Positions 17,269 through 26,526 of a stretch of DNA of 34,239 nucleotides are shown here, piece by piece; position 1 is the stretch's first letter; each line of letters begins with the position of its first letter. Made by a program: the position numbers and the translations under genes. The DNA comes from Candidatus Limnocylindrus primus (GTDB lineage: Bacteria; Chloroflexota; Limnocylindria; Limnocylindrales; Limnocylindraceae): contig QWRJ01000002.1 in the NCBI GenBank assembly GCA_003670475.1, forward strand, positions 1-34,239, written 5' to 3'. Under the pieces are notes generated by a model. That model was not told the origin of the DNA, searched no databases, and worked only from the letters and a program-made list of their open reading frames with translations.

Positions 17269-18019
17269 CCTCGCCAAGAGTGCGAAGCACCTTGAGGCCG
17301 CGCTTGTAGCGGTTCGCGAGGCCGCCGCAAACGGCGAGACGATCCTCTTTGTTGGCACCAAGAAGCAGGCGCAGGGACCAATCCTTGAAGAGGCAACGCG
17401 TGCAGGCCAGCCGTACGTCATCAAGCGCTGGCTTGGCGGCATGCTCACCAACTTCGCAACCATCCGCAAGCGCCTCACGCTGCTTGAGCAGCTCGAAGCC
17501 CGCGAGCAGGCGGGCGAGTTCGAGCTGATGTCAAAGAAGGAGGCGGCGAAGCTCAAGGACAAGCTTGAGAAACTTCGCGGTGTGCTTGGTGGCATGCGTC
17601 GGCTGCGACGCGCCCCAGGGATGGTCTTCATCATTGATCCGAGCCGCGAGACACTCGCCGCCGTTGAGGCGAACAAGCTCGGCATCCCGGTGGTTGGCAC
17701 TGCAGATACCAACGTGAATCCAGACCAGTTGCAGTACCCAATCCCAGTCAATGACGATGCGATCAAGTGCATCACGCTGATCTGCAAGTCGGTTGCCGAT
17801 GCGGTGATCGAGGGTGCCGCTGAGCGTGCAGCACGTCTCCCAGAGCTTGAGGCGCAGGAGGCTGCCGCAGCTGCCGCCGCCGCACCAGAGAGCCAGGCGG
17901 CCTCTGACGTTCAGGATGATCTTGTTGCTGCACTCAGCGCCGCTGGGACGCTCAGCTTCTCGCCTGATGAGGAGCCAGCGCCAACCGCACCAGCTGACGA
18001 AAGCACACCAAGTGCGTAA
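17144..18019 (+). CDS. rpsB: 30S ribosomal protein S2
   Basis: ATG 17144 after [56 protein letters not shown]...[16 protein letters not shown]...[49 protein letters not shown]. Confidence 0.97.
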   Translation: [291 protein letters not shown]

Positions 18020-18041
18020 CGCGTAGAAGGGGAGTACGACG

Positions 18042-18638
18042 ATGGCAATTAGCGCAGAGGCGGTAAAAGATCTTCGCGAACGTACTGGCGCCGGCTTCAT
18101 GGATTGCAAACGCGCCCTTGAAGAGTCAGCGGGCGATGTAGAGAAGGCGGTCGCAACGCTTCGTGAGGCTGGCCTTGCCGCTGCGGCGAAGAAGGCTGGT
18201 CGCGATGCACGTGAGGGGCTCGTCTCCTCGTACATCCACACCGGTGGTCGCGTTGGCGTCTTGCTCGAGATCAACTGCGAAACCGACTTCGTTGCACGCA
18301 ACGACCAGTTCCAGAAGCTCGTCAAAGATATCGGTATGCAGATCGCGGGTCTGAATCCGCTCTACGTGAGCCAAGAGCAGATCCCTGCCGCGCTGCTCGC
18401 TGAGAAGCGTGCGGCGCTTGAGGCGGACGAGGCACTGGCGAAGAAGCCAGAGGCGGTCCGCGCGCAGATCGTTGATGGCCAGATGCGCAAGTGGTTCGAA
18501 GAGGTCTGTCTCCTTGAGCAGCCCTTCCGCGATGGCGATGAGACCGTTGCACAGTTGATCACCAACGCCATTGCAACGATCGGCGAAAACATCCGCGTGC
18601 GGCGCTTCGTGCGCTACGCACTCGGCGAAGAGCTCTGA
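18042..18638 (+). CDS. tsf: Elongation factor Ts
   Basis: [88 protein letters not shown]. Confidence 0.97.
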   Translation: MAISAEAVKDLRERTGAGFMDCKRALEESAGDVEKAVATLREAGLAAAAKKAGRDAREGLVSSYIHTGGRVGVLLEINCETDFVARNDQFQKLVKDIGMQIAGLNPLYVSQEQIPAALLAEKRAALEADEALAKKPEAVRAQIVDGQMRKWFEEVCLLEQPFRDGDETVAQLITNAIATIGENIRVRRFVRYALGEEL

Positions 18639-18669
18639 GCACGGTCGCGGCGAGCCGAGCGGCGAAGCC

Positions 18670-19404
18670 ATGACAACTCAGCCCCGCTACTCACGCATCC
18701 TCCTGAAACTTTCAGGGGAGGCGCTGCTCGGAGATCAGCAGTACGGTGTAGACCCAAAGGTGCTCGCCTTCGTTGCGGAGCAGGTGCGCGGAGTGCGCGC
18801 GCTCGGCGTTGAGGTTGGGATCGTTGTTGGCGGTGGGAACATCTTCCGCGGCCTAGCGGCAGCCAATGCAACTGGCATGGAGCGAGCCACCGCAGACCAC
18901 ATTGGGATGCTTGCAACGGTGATGAACGGACTTGCGCTCCAGGACGGCCTTGAGCGCGCCGGCGTGGAGACGCGGGTGATGACCGCCATCGAGATGAATG
19001 AGGTGGCTGAGCCGTACATTCGACGTCGCGCCATCCGCCATATTGAGAAGGGTAGGGTGGTCGTCTTTGTTGCAGGAACGGGCAACCCGTACTTCACAAC
19101 AGATACTGCCGCCGCACTGCGTGCCGTTGAGATCGGCGCCCAGGTGATGCTGAAGGCGACCAAGGTGGATGGCGTCTATGACAAGGATCCGAAGGTGCAC
19201 TCCGATGCGGTGCGCATCCCGTCTATCAGTTACGGCCGCGTGCTTGTAGACGGGCTGAAGGTACTCGATGCGGCTGCGGTCTCGCTCTGCATGGAGAACG
19301 ATCTGCCGATCGTCGTCTTTGACCTTGATGCGCATGAGAACATCCTGCGCGCGGTGAAGGGCGAAGAGGTTGGGACAATTATTTCGAAGGAGGGGACGCG
19401 ATGA
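18670..19404 (+). CDS. pyrH: UMP kinase
   Basis: ATG 18670; [35 protein letters not shown]...[43 protein letters not shown]...[14 protein letters not shown]. Confidence 0.97.
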   Translation: MTTQPRYSRILLKLSGEALLGDQQYGVDPKVLAFVAEQVRGVRALGVEVGIVVGGGNIFRGLAAANATGMERATADHIGMLATVMNGLALQDGLERAGVETRVMTAIEMNEVAEPYIRRRAIRHIEKGRVVVFVAGTGNPYFTTDTAAALRAVEIGAQVMLKATKVDGVYDKDPKVHSDAVRIPSISYGRVLVDGLKVLDAAAVSLCMENDLPIVVFDLDAHENILRAVKGEEVGTIISKEGTR

Positions 19405-19946
19405 GCGGAACGGTTGAAGAGCGCATGGGCCGTGCCGTAGAGGCGTTCGGCAAGGATCTCGGTGGCTTCCGGACCGGTCGTGCGAGCGCCTCGCTGGTTG
19501 AGCACATCACGGTGGACCATTACGGTGCAAAGACGCCACTTAACCAGATGGCCGGAATCAGCGTACCCGAGAACACGCTCCTCGTTGTTCAGCCGTGGGA
19601 CCCATCCGCGATCCCAGCGATCGAGAAGGCACTCAACAACGCCCAGCTCGGCATGACACCAGCCGTCGACGGGAACATCATCCGGCTGCGCGTGCCATCC
19701 ATGACCGAAGAGCGCCGTAAGGATCTCGTCAAGCAGATGGGGAAGCGCACCGAAGAGGCGCGCATCGAGATCCGTAGCGCACGTCGCGATGAGCAGGAGG
19801 CGATTAAGAAGTTGGAGAAGAACAAGGAGATCGGCGAAGATGACGCGCGCCGACGCCTTGAAGCACTTCAGAAGGCGACAGATGCCAAGACCGCAGAGAT
19901 TGACCGTATGGCGGCATCGAAGGAGCGCGAGGTTCTCGAAGGTTGA
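19401..19946 (+). CDS. frr: Ribosome recycling factor
   Basis: [56 protein letters not shown]...[27 protein letters not shown]. Confidence 0.97.
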   Translation: MSGTVEERMGRAVEAFGKDLGGFRTGRASASLVEHITVDHYGAKTPLNQMAGISVPENTLLVVQPWDPSAIPAIEKALNNAQLGMTPAVDGNIIRLRVPSMTEERRKDLVKQMGKRTEEARIEIRSARRDEQEAIKKLEKNKEIGEDDARRRLEALQKATDAKTAEIDRMAASKEREVLEG

Positions 19947-20692
19947 CCGAGCGTAGCGTCGATCGACCGGTTGACGCTCCACCGCTCGTCCATGAAGGGC
20001 AGGCGGTGCAGGGCCTACCGCGCCACGTCGCCATCATCATGGATGGCAACCGTCGCTGGGCGCGTGCGCAAGGTCGCGATGAGCTTGATGGACATACCGC
20101 CGGCACCGAAGCACTTCGTGGCGTCATTACGCGCGCGGCGGAACTCGGCATCGCCCACCTCACCGTCTACGCCTTTAGCCGAGAGAACTGGGGTCGTGAT
20201 GATCGAGAGGTCGCTCGGCTCTTCGCACTCCTTGCCGAAACGATTGAGCGAGAGACAGCGACGCTGATCAAGAACGGGATTAGCGTAGATTTCATTGGTC
20301 GGCTCCATGAACTTCCTTCCGACGCTGTTGAACGTATCCAGCGCGCCTGTGCCGCCACCGCCAACGGGGCAACGATGAAGCTGCACGTGGCATTCAACTA
20401 CGGCGGAAGGACGGAGATTGTTGATGCGGTCCGATCCATCTTGGCATCTGGCGTAGCCGCTGACGCTGTGGATGAGCAGACGATTAGCAGTGCCCTCTAC
20501 ACCAACGGGATCCCGGATCCGGACCTGCTGATTCGTACAGGCGGAGAGGAGCGACTCTCCAACTTCCTCTTATGGCAGGCGGCGTACACAGAGCTCGTCA
20601 CCTGGCCAGGCCTCTGGCCAGACTTCAGTGGCGCTGACCTTGAATCTACACTGCGCGCATTCGCTGAACGGACGCGGCGGTACGGACGATGA
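19943..20692 (+). CDS. uppS: Isoprenyl (undecaprenyl) diphosphate synthase
   Basis: TTG start; LPRHVAIIMDGNRRWARAQG...LTVYAFSRENWGRDDREVARLF...NGIPDPDLLIRTGGEERLSNFLLWQAAYTEL. Confidence 0.96.
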   Translation: MTERSVDRPVDAPPLVHEGQAVQGLPRHVAIIMDGNRRWARAQGRDELDGHTAGTEALRGVITRAAELGIAHLTVYAFSRENWGRDDREVARLFALLAETIERETATLIKNGISVDFIGRLHELPSDAVERIQRACAATANGATMKLHVAFNYGGRTEIVDAVRSILASGVAADAVDEQTISSALYTNGIPDPDLLIRTGGEERLSNFLLWQAAYTELVTWPGLWPDFSGADLESTLRAFAERTRRYGR

Positions 20693-21540
20693 GCCTCCGC
20701 GGTGGTGGCCTCCCAGCGCGCGCCGTTGGAGCGCTCTTTATCGTGCCGTTTGGTGCAGGCCTGCTGATCTGGCCGTACGGGACGCTCCCACTGACAGCGC
20801 TCCTCATCTTCCTCGCCGCACGCGAAGGCGCTCAGATCGTTGGTGCGATCTCCGGTGGCGCCTCAGCGGCATGGAGCGCAGCGCTCCTCGTTGTGCCGCT
20901 CGCCGCACTTGTCGCCGCAGGTCCCGTCGCTGCTGCAACGCTGGGGGTACTCACGCTGCTCGCGCTTGTTGCAGTGCAACTTCTCCGTGCACTCCGCGTC
21001 AAGCGCGGGAGTGTGGCGCCGTACGCGCGCGCACTCTTCGGAACGCTCGCTACGGCGACCTGGCTTTCGCCGCTTCTCCTCCTTCCGCTCTTCGGGTACG
21101 TTGGAGGAGCGACACCCTCACCGTGGATCGCGTGGCTCCTCGCAGTGGTCTGGAGTGCGGACACCGGCGCCTACCTAATCGGTCGACGCTTCGGTAAGCG
21201 CAAGCTCGCCCCGCTGATCTCTCCGCGTAAAAGCGTTGAGGGACTGGTTGGCGGACTGTTCACTGCCACAGTTATTGGGTCAGCTGCTGCAATGAACTGG
21301 CTCGACGCACCACTGATCTGGGCGCTCCCTACGAGCCTCGCCGTTGCCGCCGCCGCCGAAGCTGGAGACCTTGTTGAGTCACTCTTCAAGCGGGCCGCTG
21401 GTACCAAGAACTCTGCAACGCTCATTCCTGGGCATGGCGGAGTGCTTGACCGTATTGATAGCCTCCTTCTTGCGGCGCCCGTCACTCTCTTCGCCGCGAT
21501 CCTCTTGGAACTCTCGCGGTACAACTTCTTTAACGACTGA
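20689..21540 (+). CDS. cdsA: Phosphatidate cytidylyltransferase
   Basis: DTGAYLIGRRFGKRKLAPLISPRKSVEGLVGGLF...AGDLVESLFKRAAGTKNSATLIPGHGGVLDRIDSLLLAAPV. Confidence 0.94.
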   Translation: MSLRGGGLPARAVGALFIVPFGAGLLIWPYGTLPLTALLIFLAAREGAQIVGAISGGASAAWSAALLVVPLAALVAAGPVAAATLGVLTLLALVAVQLLRALRVKRGSVAPYARALFGTLATATWLSPLLLLPLFGYVGGATPSPWIAWLLAVVWSADTGAYLIGRRFGKRKLAPLISPRKSVEGLVGGLFTATVIGSAAAMNWLDAPLIWALPTSLAVAAAAEAGDLVESLFKRAAGTKNSATLIPGHGGVLDRIDSLLLAAPVTLFAAILLELSRYNFFND

Positions 21541-22664
21541 TGGGTCGCCAGCGCGTCGCCCTGATCGGCGCGACCGGATCAATCGGCGCGCAGACGCTTC
21601 AGGTGCTCAGCGAGAACCGAGAACGCTTTGAACTTGTTGCACTCGCCGTCGGTGGTGAGAGCGCTGCGTCTCGCGAACTTGCCACCGCCCATCCGGGCGC
21701 GCGCCTCCTGATTGGGCTGAGTGGGGAGCAGCTGAGCGACGCAATTCTGAGCACGACACCAGACCTCGTCGTTGCTGCTGCAACGGGGCTCGTTGGCATC
21801 CACGCCACAATCGCCGCCCTTGATGCTGGCGCCGCCGTCGCAATTGCCAACAAGGAGACGATTGTTGCTGGTGGTGAGATGGTGATCGGTGCGGCGCGCC
21901 GCGCAGCCACACGGAGTGGGACGTCGATTCTTGAGCGACTGCGACCCGTAGATAGCGAGCACTCAGCCCTCTGGCAGTGCCTCGCCGGCGAGTCGCCAGA
22001 GCGCGTAGAGCGACTCTGGCTCACCGCAAGTGGCGGTCCGTTCCGTACCTGGGATGCGTCGCGGATCGCCAGCGCAACAGTTGACGACGCACTGAATCAT
22101 CCAACGTGGAAGATGGGCGGGAAGATCACGATCGACTCCGCCTCTCTCGTGAACAAGGGGCTCGAAGTCATTGAGGCACACCGGCTCTTTGAGGTGCCGA
22201 TGGAGCGCATCTCCATCCTTGTCCACCCTCAGAGCATCTTGCATGGTGCGGTGAGCTTCACCGATGGTTCGATGAAGGGGCAGATGGGTGAGCCGGATAT
22301 GCGCGTTCCGATCAGCTATGCGCTCAACTATCCAGAACGAAGCGTGCACCAAGCGCGGAGCGTTGACCTTGCCGCAGCGGGGGAGCTCACCTTTGAGGCA
22401 CCCGATCTCGTACGCTTCCCAGGGCTCGCCGTTGCCCTGGCCGCGGGTGAGCGTGGCGGGGCGGCACCCGCCGCGCTGATCGTTGCCGATGATGTCGCCA
22501 CAGCCCGCTTCCTCGCCGGAGAGATCAGCTTCGGCGCGATCCCAACGCTCCTCTCTGCCGCCGTTGAGCGCTTCGGCGGGCTCCCTGAGGCGGGCGACCT
22601 CGCCACCCTCTCGAGCCTTCATCTCGACGTTCGGAACTTCGCCGAAACGTGGCGCCCAGCATGA
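21540..22664 (+). CDS. dxr: 1-deoxy-D-xylulose-5-phosphate reductoisomerase
   Basis: VALIGATGSIGAQTLQVLSENRERFELVALAVGGE...AIANKETIVAGGEMV...PVDSEHSALWQCLAGE...LTASGGPFR...NHPTWKMGGKITIDSASLVNKGLEVIEAHRLFEV. Confidence 0.97.
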   Translation: MGRQRVALIGATGSIGAQTLQVLSENRERFELVALAVGGESAASRELATAHPGARLLIGLSGEQLSDAILSTTPDLVVAAATGLVGIHATIAALDAGAAVAIANKETIVAGGEMVIGAARRAATRSGTSILERLRPVDSEHSALWQCLAGESPERVERLWLTASGGPFRTWDASRIASATVDDALNHPTWKMGGKITIDSASLVNKGLEVIEAHRLFEVPMERISILVHPQSILHGAVSFTDGSMKGQMGEPDMRVPISYALNYPERSVHQARSVDLAAAGELTFEAPDLVRFPGLAVALAAGERGGAAPAALIVADDVATARFLAGEISFGAIPTLLSAAVERFGGLPEAGDLATLSSLHLDVRNFAETWRPA

Positions 22665-22691
22665 GTGCGCGCGCCAGCGTAGGCTGAGGTT

Positions 22692-23789
22692 ATGGCTGAA
22701 CTGTTCGGGCTCGTGGGCGGGGTTGTAGGGCCACTCCTGGTCTTGATTCTTCTTGTTGTGCCGTTGATCGTGGTGCACGAGCTCGGCCACCTGCTCGTCG
22801 CTCGCTGGCGGGGAATCGCCGTTGAAGAGTTCGGCATCGGCTTCCCGCCACGGATCGCCGTGCTGCATCGTGGCTCACGCACCCTCCTCACACTGAACGC
22901 CCTCCCATTCGGCGGCTTTGTTCGCATGGCTGGAGCCACGGAGGGGAGCAGTGAGCTAGATGGGTGGGAGCGCGCATCGCTCCTCTCAAAGACGATGGTC
23001 ATGCTCGCGGGTGTTCTCGTCAATCTTCTTCTCGCCTTTGCGCTGATGCTCCTCCTCGCCGGCCCACTGGCGGAGCGCGGTGAGCTAACGCTTGACGCGG
23101 TGCAGCCTGGCTCGCCTGCTGCAGCGGCGGGGATCGTTGCAAGTGACAGGATCGCCGCGCTGAATGGCGCTCCCTTTGACCGATTTGAGCCGCCACTCGC
23201 CAACATTCGTGCACTCGCTGGCGAACAGGTCAGCCTGACGATCGTCTCCTCTTCAAACGTAACGCGAGAGATCTCCGTGCGCCTGCGCACGTTGGAGGAG
23301 GCGGTAGACCAGGGGGTACTCGGCATTCAGATCAGTGGGCTCGCCCCAGCTGGCCCGCTGACACGACCGGCTGATCAAGTGATCACGGTTGCTGCAGCGC
23401 GCACAGCGGAGGCGGGCGGCGCAATTATTGGTGGTTTAGCGGAACTGGTGAGTGCACCGTTCCGCTCGGACAGCGAAGCGCCAACGCTCGCCGGCCCCGT
23501 TGGTATTGCCGTTGGAGTTGCTGGCGCGGCTGAACGGCTCGGGTTGAGCGGCCTCCTGCAGATCGCCGCACTCCTCTCCGCCAACCTTGCGATCTTGAAT
23601 CTGCTCCCTATCCCGCCGCTCGACGGCGGGAGAGTTGCCGTGCTCTTGCTACGACGTGTGCTCGGTGGCGAACGAGGTCGTCGTGCCGAGCAGGCGCTTG
23701 TTACTGGCGGGGCACTCGCGATGCTGCTGCTCTTTGTCTGGATCACGCTTGGCGACCTTGCTGGCATCTTTACTGGAGTGGCGCAGTGA
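22692..23789 (+). CDS. rseP: RseP-family site-2 zinc metalloprotease (M50)
   Basis: [29 protein letters not shown]...[14 protein letters not shown] domain; [13 protein letters not shown]. Confidence 0.94.
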   Translation: MAELFGLVGGVVGPLLVLILLVVPLIVVHELGHLLVARWRGIAVEEFGIGFPPRIAVLHRGSRTLLTLNALPFGGFVRMAGATEGSSELDGWERASLLSKTMVMLAGVLVNLLLAFALMLLLAGPLAERGELTLDAVQPGSPAAAAGIVASDRIAALNGAPFDRFEPPLANIRALAGEQVSLTIVSSSNVTREISVRLRTLEEAVDQGVLGIQISGLAPAGPLTRPADQVITVAAARTAEAGGAIIGGLAELVSAPFRSDSEAPTLAGPVGIAVGVAGAAERLGLSGLLQIAALLSANLAILNLLPIPPLDGGRVAVLLLRRVLGGERGRRAEQALVTGGALAMLLLFVWITLGDLAGIFTGVAQ

Positions 23790-25054
23790 GCCGCGAGCTT
23801 CCTGTGGTGCCACGACCGGCCGCGGATCGACCTGATCTACTGCGCCCAACGCGACGCAGCACTCCATCGGTGAGCATCGGCGGAGTGCTTGTTGGTGCAG
23901 CGCACCCGATCGTCGTGCAGTCAATGACGAATACCGACACCGCCGACGCGGTTGGTACGGCGGCTCAGGTTGCACACCTCGCGCGTGGAGGGAGTCAGAT
24001 CGTCCGCATTACGGTGAATCACGAAGCGGCGGCGGCGGCGGTACCCGAGATTGTGCAACGCGTTGCCGATGAAGGTTTGCAGGTGCCAATCGTTGGCGAT
24101 TTCCACTACAACGGGCATAAGCTCCTCGCCGCCTTCCCCGAGGCAGCTGGAGCACTTGCAAAGTACCGCATCAATCCGGGGAATGTTGGGACGAAGCGGC
24201 GCGATGAGAACTTCCAGACCATCGTCAAGATTGCGAACGACAACGCGAAACCTGTACGCATTGGCGTGAACTGGGGCTCACTTGATCAGGATCTATTGAC
24301 CCTCCTGATGGAAGAGAATGCGAAGGCGCCGCAGCCAGCGAGCGCGCGCGCCGTGACGATGGAGGCGATTGTGCGCAGCGCGCTGCAGTCAGCGGAGCTC
24401 GCCGAATCGACTGGGATGCCGCACGATCACATCCTCCTCTCCGCCAAGACCTCCAATGTCCGCGACCTTATCGACGTCTATCGCGAGCTTGGATCGCGCT
24501 GTGACTACCCGTTGCACCTCGGCCTTACAGAGGCGGGGATGGGGATGAAGGGGATCGTGGCCACAACTGCGGCGCTTGCCAATCTGCTGAACGAGGGGAT
24601 CGGCGACACGATCCGCGTCTCGCGCACCCCAGAGCCAGGTGCCGACCGCGCACTTGAGGTGGAGGTTGCACAGCAGATCCTCCAGTCACTCGGCCTTCGC
24701 GCCTTTGCGCCGCAGGTCACCTCGTGCCCAGGGTGCGGCCGCACCACCAGCGTCTTCTTCCAGGAGATGGCGCAAGAGATCCAGAACTACCTGAAGGCGC
24801 AGATGCCGAGCTGGCGTGAGCGCCATCCGGGCGTTGAGAGCATGGAGGTGGCGGTGATGGGCTGCGTGGTGAATGGCCCTGGCGAGTCGAAGCACGCCAA
24901 CCTTGGCATCAGCCTCCCTGGCACCTTTGAGGAGCCGGTCGCCCCAGTCTTCCAGGACGGCGCCCTGCTCACCACCCTGCGTGGGGAGCGCATCGTGGCT
25001 GAGTTCACGGAGATCCTCGAGCGCTACGTGCAGGGGCACTACCCGAGCCGATAG
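23786..25054 (+). CDS. ispG: 4-hydroxy-3-methylbut-2-en-1-yl diphosphate synthase
   Basis: [52 protein letters not shown]...[10 protein letters not shown]...[10 protein letters not shown]...SCPGCGRT...[22 protein letters not shown]. Confidence 0.97.
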   Translation: MSRELPVVPRPAADRPDLLRPTRRSTPSVSIGGVLVGAAHPIVVQSMTNTDTADAVGTAAQVAHLARGGSQIVRITVNHEAAAAAVPEIVQRVADEGLQVPIVGDFHYNGHKLLAAFPEAAGALAKYRINPGNVGTKRRDENFQTIVKIANDNAKPVRIGVNWGSLDQDLLTLLMEENAKAPQPASARAVTMEAIVRSALQSAELAESTGMPHDHILLSAKTSNVRDLIDVYRELGSRCDYPLHLGLTEAGMGMKGIVATTAALANLLNEGIGDTIRVSRTPEPGADRALEVEVAQQILQSLGLRAFAPQVTSCPGCGRTTSVFFQEMAQEIQNYLKAQMPSWRERHPGVESMEVAVMGCVVNGPGESKHANLGISLPGTFEEPVAPVFQDGALLTTLRGERIVAEFTEILERYVQGHYPSR

Positions 25055-25068
25055 CCCTCTGGCGGGCG

Positions 25069-25077
25069 TGCTATGAT
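25069..25077 (+). promoter_or_regulatory. Extended -10 promoter element (TGCTATGAT) upstream of nusA
   Basis: TG-n-TATGAT just after the ispG stop codon; no clear -35 element. Confidence 0.55.
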
Positions 25078-25103
25078 CTTGGGGATAACGGCCGCCGAAC
25101 GAT

Positions 25104-25132
25104 AGACGTGGGTGACCCCCGCGTCTTTTTTT
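25104..25132 (+). terminator. Intrinsic terminator/attenuator in the nusA leader
   Basis: AGACGTGGG-TGACC-CCCGCGTCT followed by TTTTTT: 9-bp stem (one T-G wobble), 5-nt loop, uninterrupted T-tract; lies between the extended -10 and the nusA start. Confidence 0.75.
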
Positions 25133-25165
25133 ATCGGGGCTGCCAAGTGTGAAGGGAGGCCTGAA

Positions 25166-26251
25166 ATGAGCAAGGAGCTTGTTGGCGCCCTCGTACAGTT
25201 GGGGGCAGAGCGGGGGATCGACCGCGAGAGCGTGCTTCAGGCGGCCGAAGAGGCGTACGCCGTTGCCCTCAACCGCCGCCACAGTTCAGCTGATATCCAC
25301 GTCCGACTCGACCCTGAGACGGGATCGATGCGGGTCTTCCGCGCGCGTCGCGTCGTTGAAGAGGTGCTCGTACCTGGTGCCGAATGGACCCTTGCAGAGG
25401 CGCAGGTAGAGCACCCTGAAACGGCGGTTGGCGCCCTGATTGAGACCGAAGAGATGAACGGCGACATGGGGCGCATCGTGGCGGCGCAGGCGCGCCAGAC
25501 GCTCCAGGCGCGACTTGTGCAGATCCAGCGCGACCAGGTGATGCGCTCCTTCGCTGAGCGCGAAGGGGAGATCCTCACCGGCGTAGTGATGCGTGTGGAC
25601 CGTCGCAACCTCGTGCTTGATGTGGGGCGTGCTGAGGCATACCTCCCGTCAACCGAGCTCTCACCACTCGACACCTTCCGCATTGGGGAGAACGTCAAGG
25701 CGCTCCTTCTTGAGGTTCGCACTACCGTGCGTGGCCCAGAGATCCTCCTGACGCGCTCACATAAGAACTTCGTCAAGAAGCTCTTTGAGCTTGAGGTGCC
25801 AGAGATTGGCACCGGTCTCGTTGAGATCAGCTCGATTGCACGTGAGCCAGGGCACCGCAGCAAGGTGATCGTCACTGCGCATCAGGTTGGGCTTGATCCC
25901 GTTGGCACCGTTGTTGGGCAGCGCGGCGCGCGCGTCCAGGCGGTGGTTGAGGAGCTTGGCGGCGAAAAGGTAGACATCATCGCCTTCGCAGATGATCCGG
26001 CTGAGATGATCGGCCGCGCACTCTCGCCAGCGCCAGTGATCTCCGTAGTAGTGGATGAAGTGGCGAAGGCTGCCGTTGTCACCGTCCCTGAGCATGCCCT
26101 CTCCTTGGCGATCGGCCGTGAGGGGCAGAATGCACGACTTGCCGCTCGCCTCACCGGCTATCGCATTGATATTGCAAGCGACGGATCTGGCACTCCACCT
26201 GCCGCAGAACCGATTGACGGTGAAGCGGTTGCAGTAGAGGGCGAGGCATAG
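25166..26251 (+). CDS. nusA: Transcription termination/antitermination factor NusA
   Basis: ATG 25166 after GGGAGG; MSKELVGALVQLGAERGIDRESVLQAAEEAYAVALNRR...GEILTGVVMRVDRRNLVLDVGRAEAYLPSTEL...LTRSHKNFVKKLFELEVPEI...VGQRGARVQAVVEELGGEKVDIIAF...GREGQNARLAARLTGYRIDI. Confidence 0.96.
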   Translation: MSKELVGALVQLGAERGIDRESVLQAAEEAYAVALNRRHSSADIHVRLDPETGSMRVFRARRVVEEVLVPGAEWTLAEAQVEHPETAVGALIETEEMNGDMGRIVAAQARQTLQARLVQIQRDQVMRSFAEREGEILTGVVMRVDRRNLVLDVGRAEAYLPSTELSPLDTFRIGENVKALLLEVRTTVRGPEILLTRSHKNFVKKLFELEVPEIGTGLVEISSIAREPGHRSKVIVTAHQVGLDPVGTVVGQRGARVQAVVEELGGEKVDIIAFADDPAEMIGRALSPAPVISVVVDEVAKAAVVTVPEHALSLAIGREGQNARLAARLTGYRIDIASDGSGTPPAAEPIDGEAVAVEGEA

Positions 26252-26261
26252 CACGCGCACT

Positions 26262-26513
26262 CTGTCAGAGCGCACCTGTGTGCTCTGCAAGTGGCGGGGT
26301 GATTCGCGACTAATGTTGCGCATCAGCCGCCAGCCCTCAGGCGAAATCGTCGCTGGAGGAGTTGGAGGTCGAGGCGTTTGGATCTGCGCAGCGCGGGATG
26401 CAGCGCATGAGACAGATCTCCGCGCCGCGGTGAGTCGTGGTCTACGCGGTGAAGTGAAGCGTGAAGAGGTTGATCTGATTGAACAGGCGCGTCGCGCCTG
26501 GGTAGAGAAGTAG
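26262..26513 (+). CDS. YlxR (DUF448) family RNA-binding protein, probable non-canonical CTG start
   Basis: (CTG)SERTCVLCKWRGDSRLMLRISRQPSGEIVAGGVGGRGVWICAARDAAHE...; between nusA and infB; the listed ORF starts later (GTG 26280) and cuts off the RTC motif. Confidence 0.8.
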   Translation: MSERTCVLCKWRGDSRLMLRISRQPSGEIVAGGVGGRGVWICAARDAAHETDLRAAVSRGLRGEVKREEVDLIEQARRAWVEK

Positions 26514-26526
26514 GAAGGAGGGGAGC

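Noticed and set aside
17321-17340. Identical GAGGCCGCCGCAAACGGCG string in rpsB (about 17321) and pnp (about 32858)
   Set aside because: Encodes EAAANG in both by common codon choice; flanks differ, so probably coincidence rather than a repeat element.
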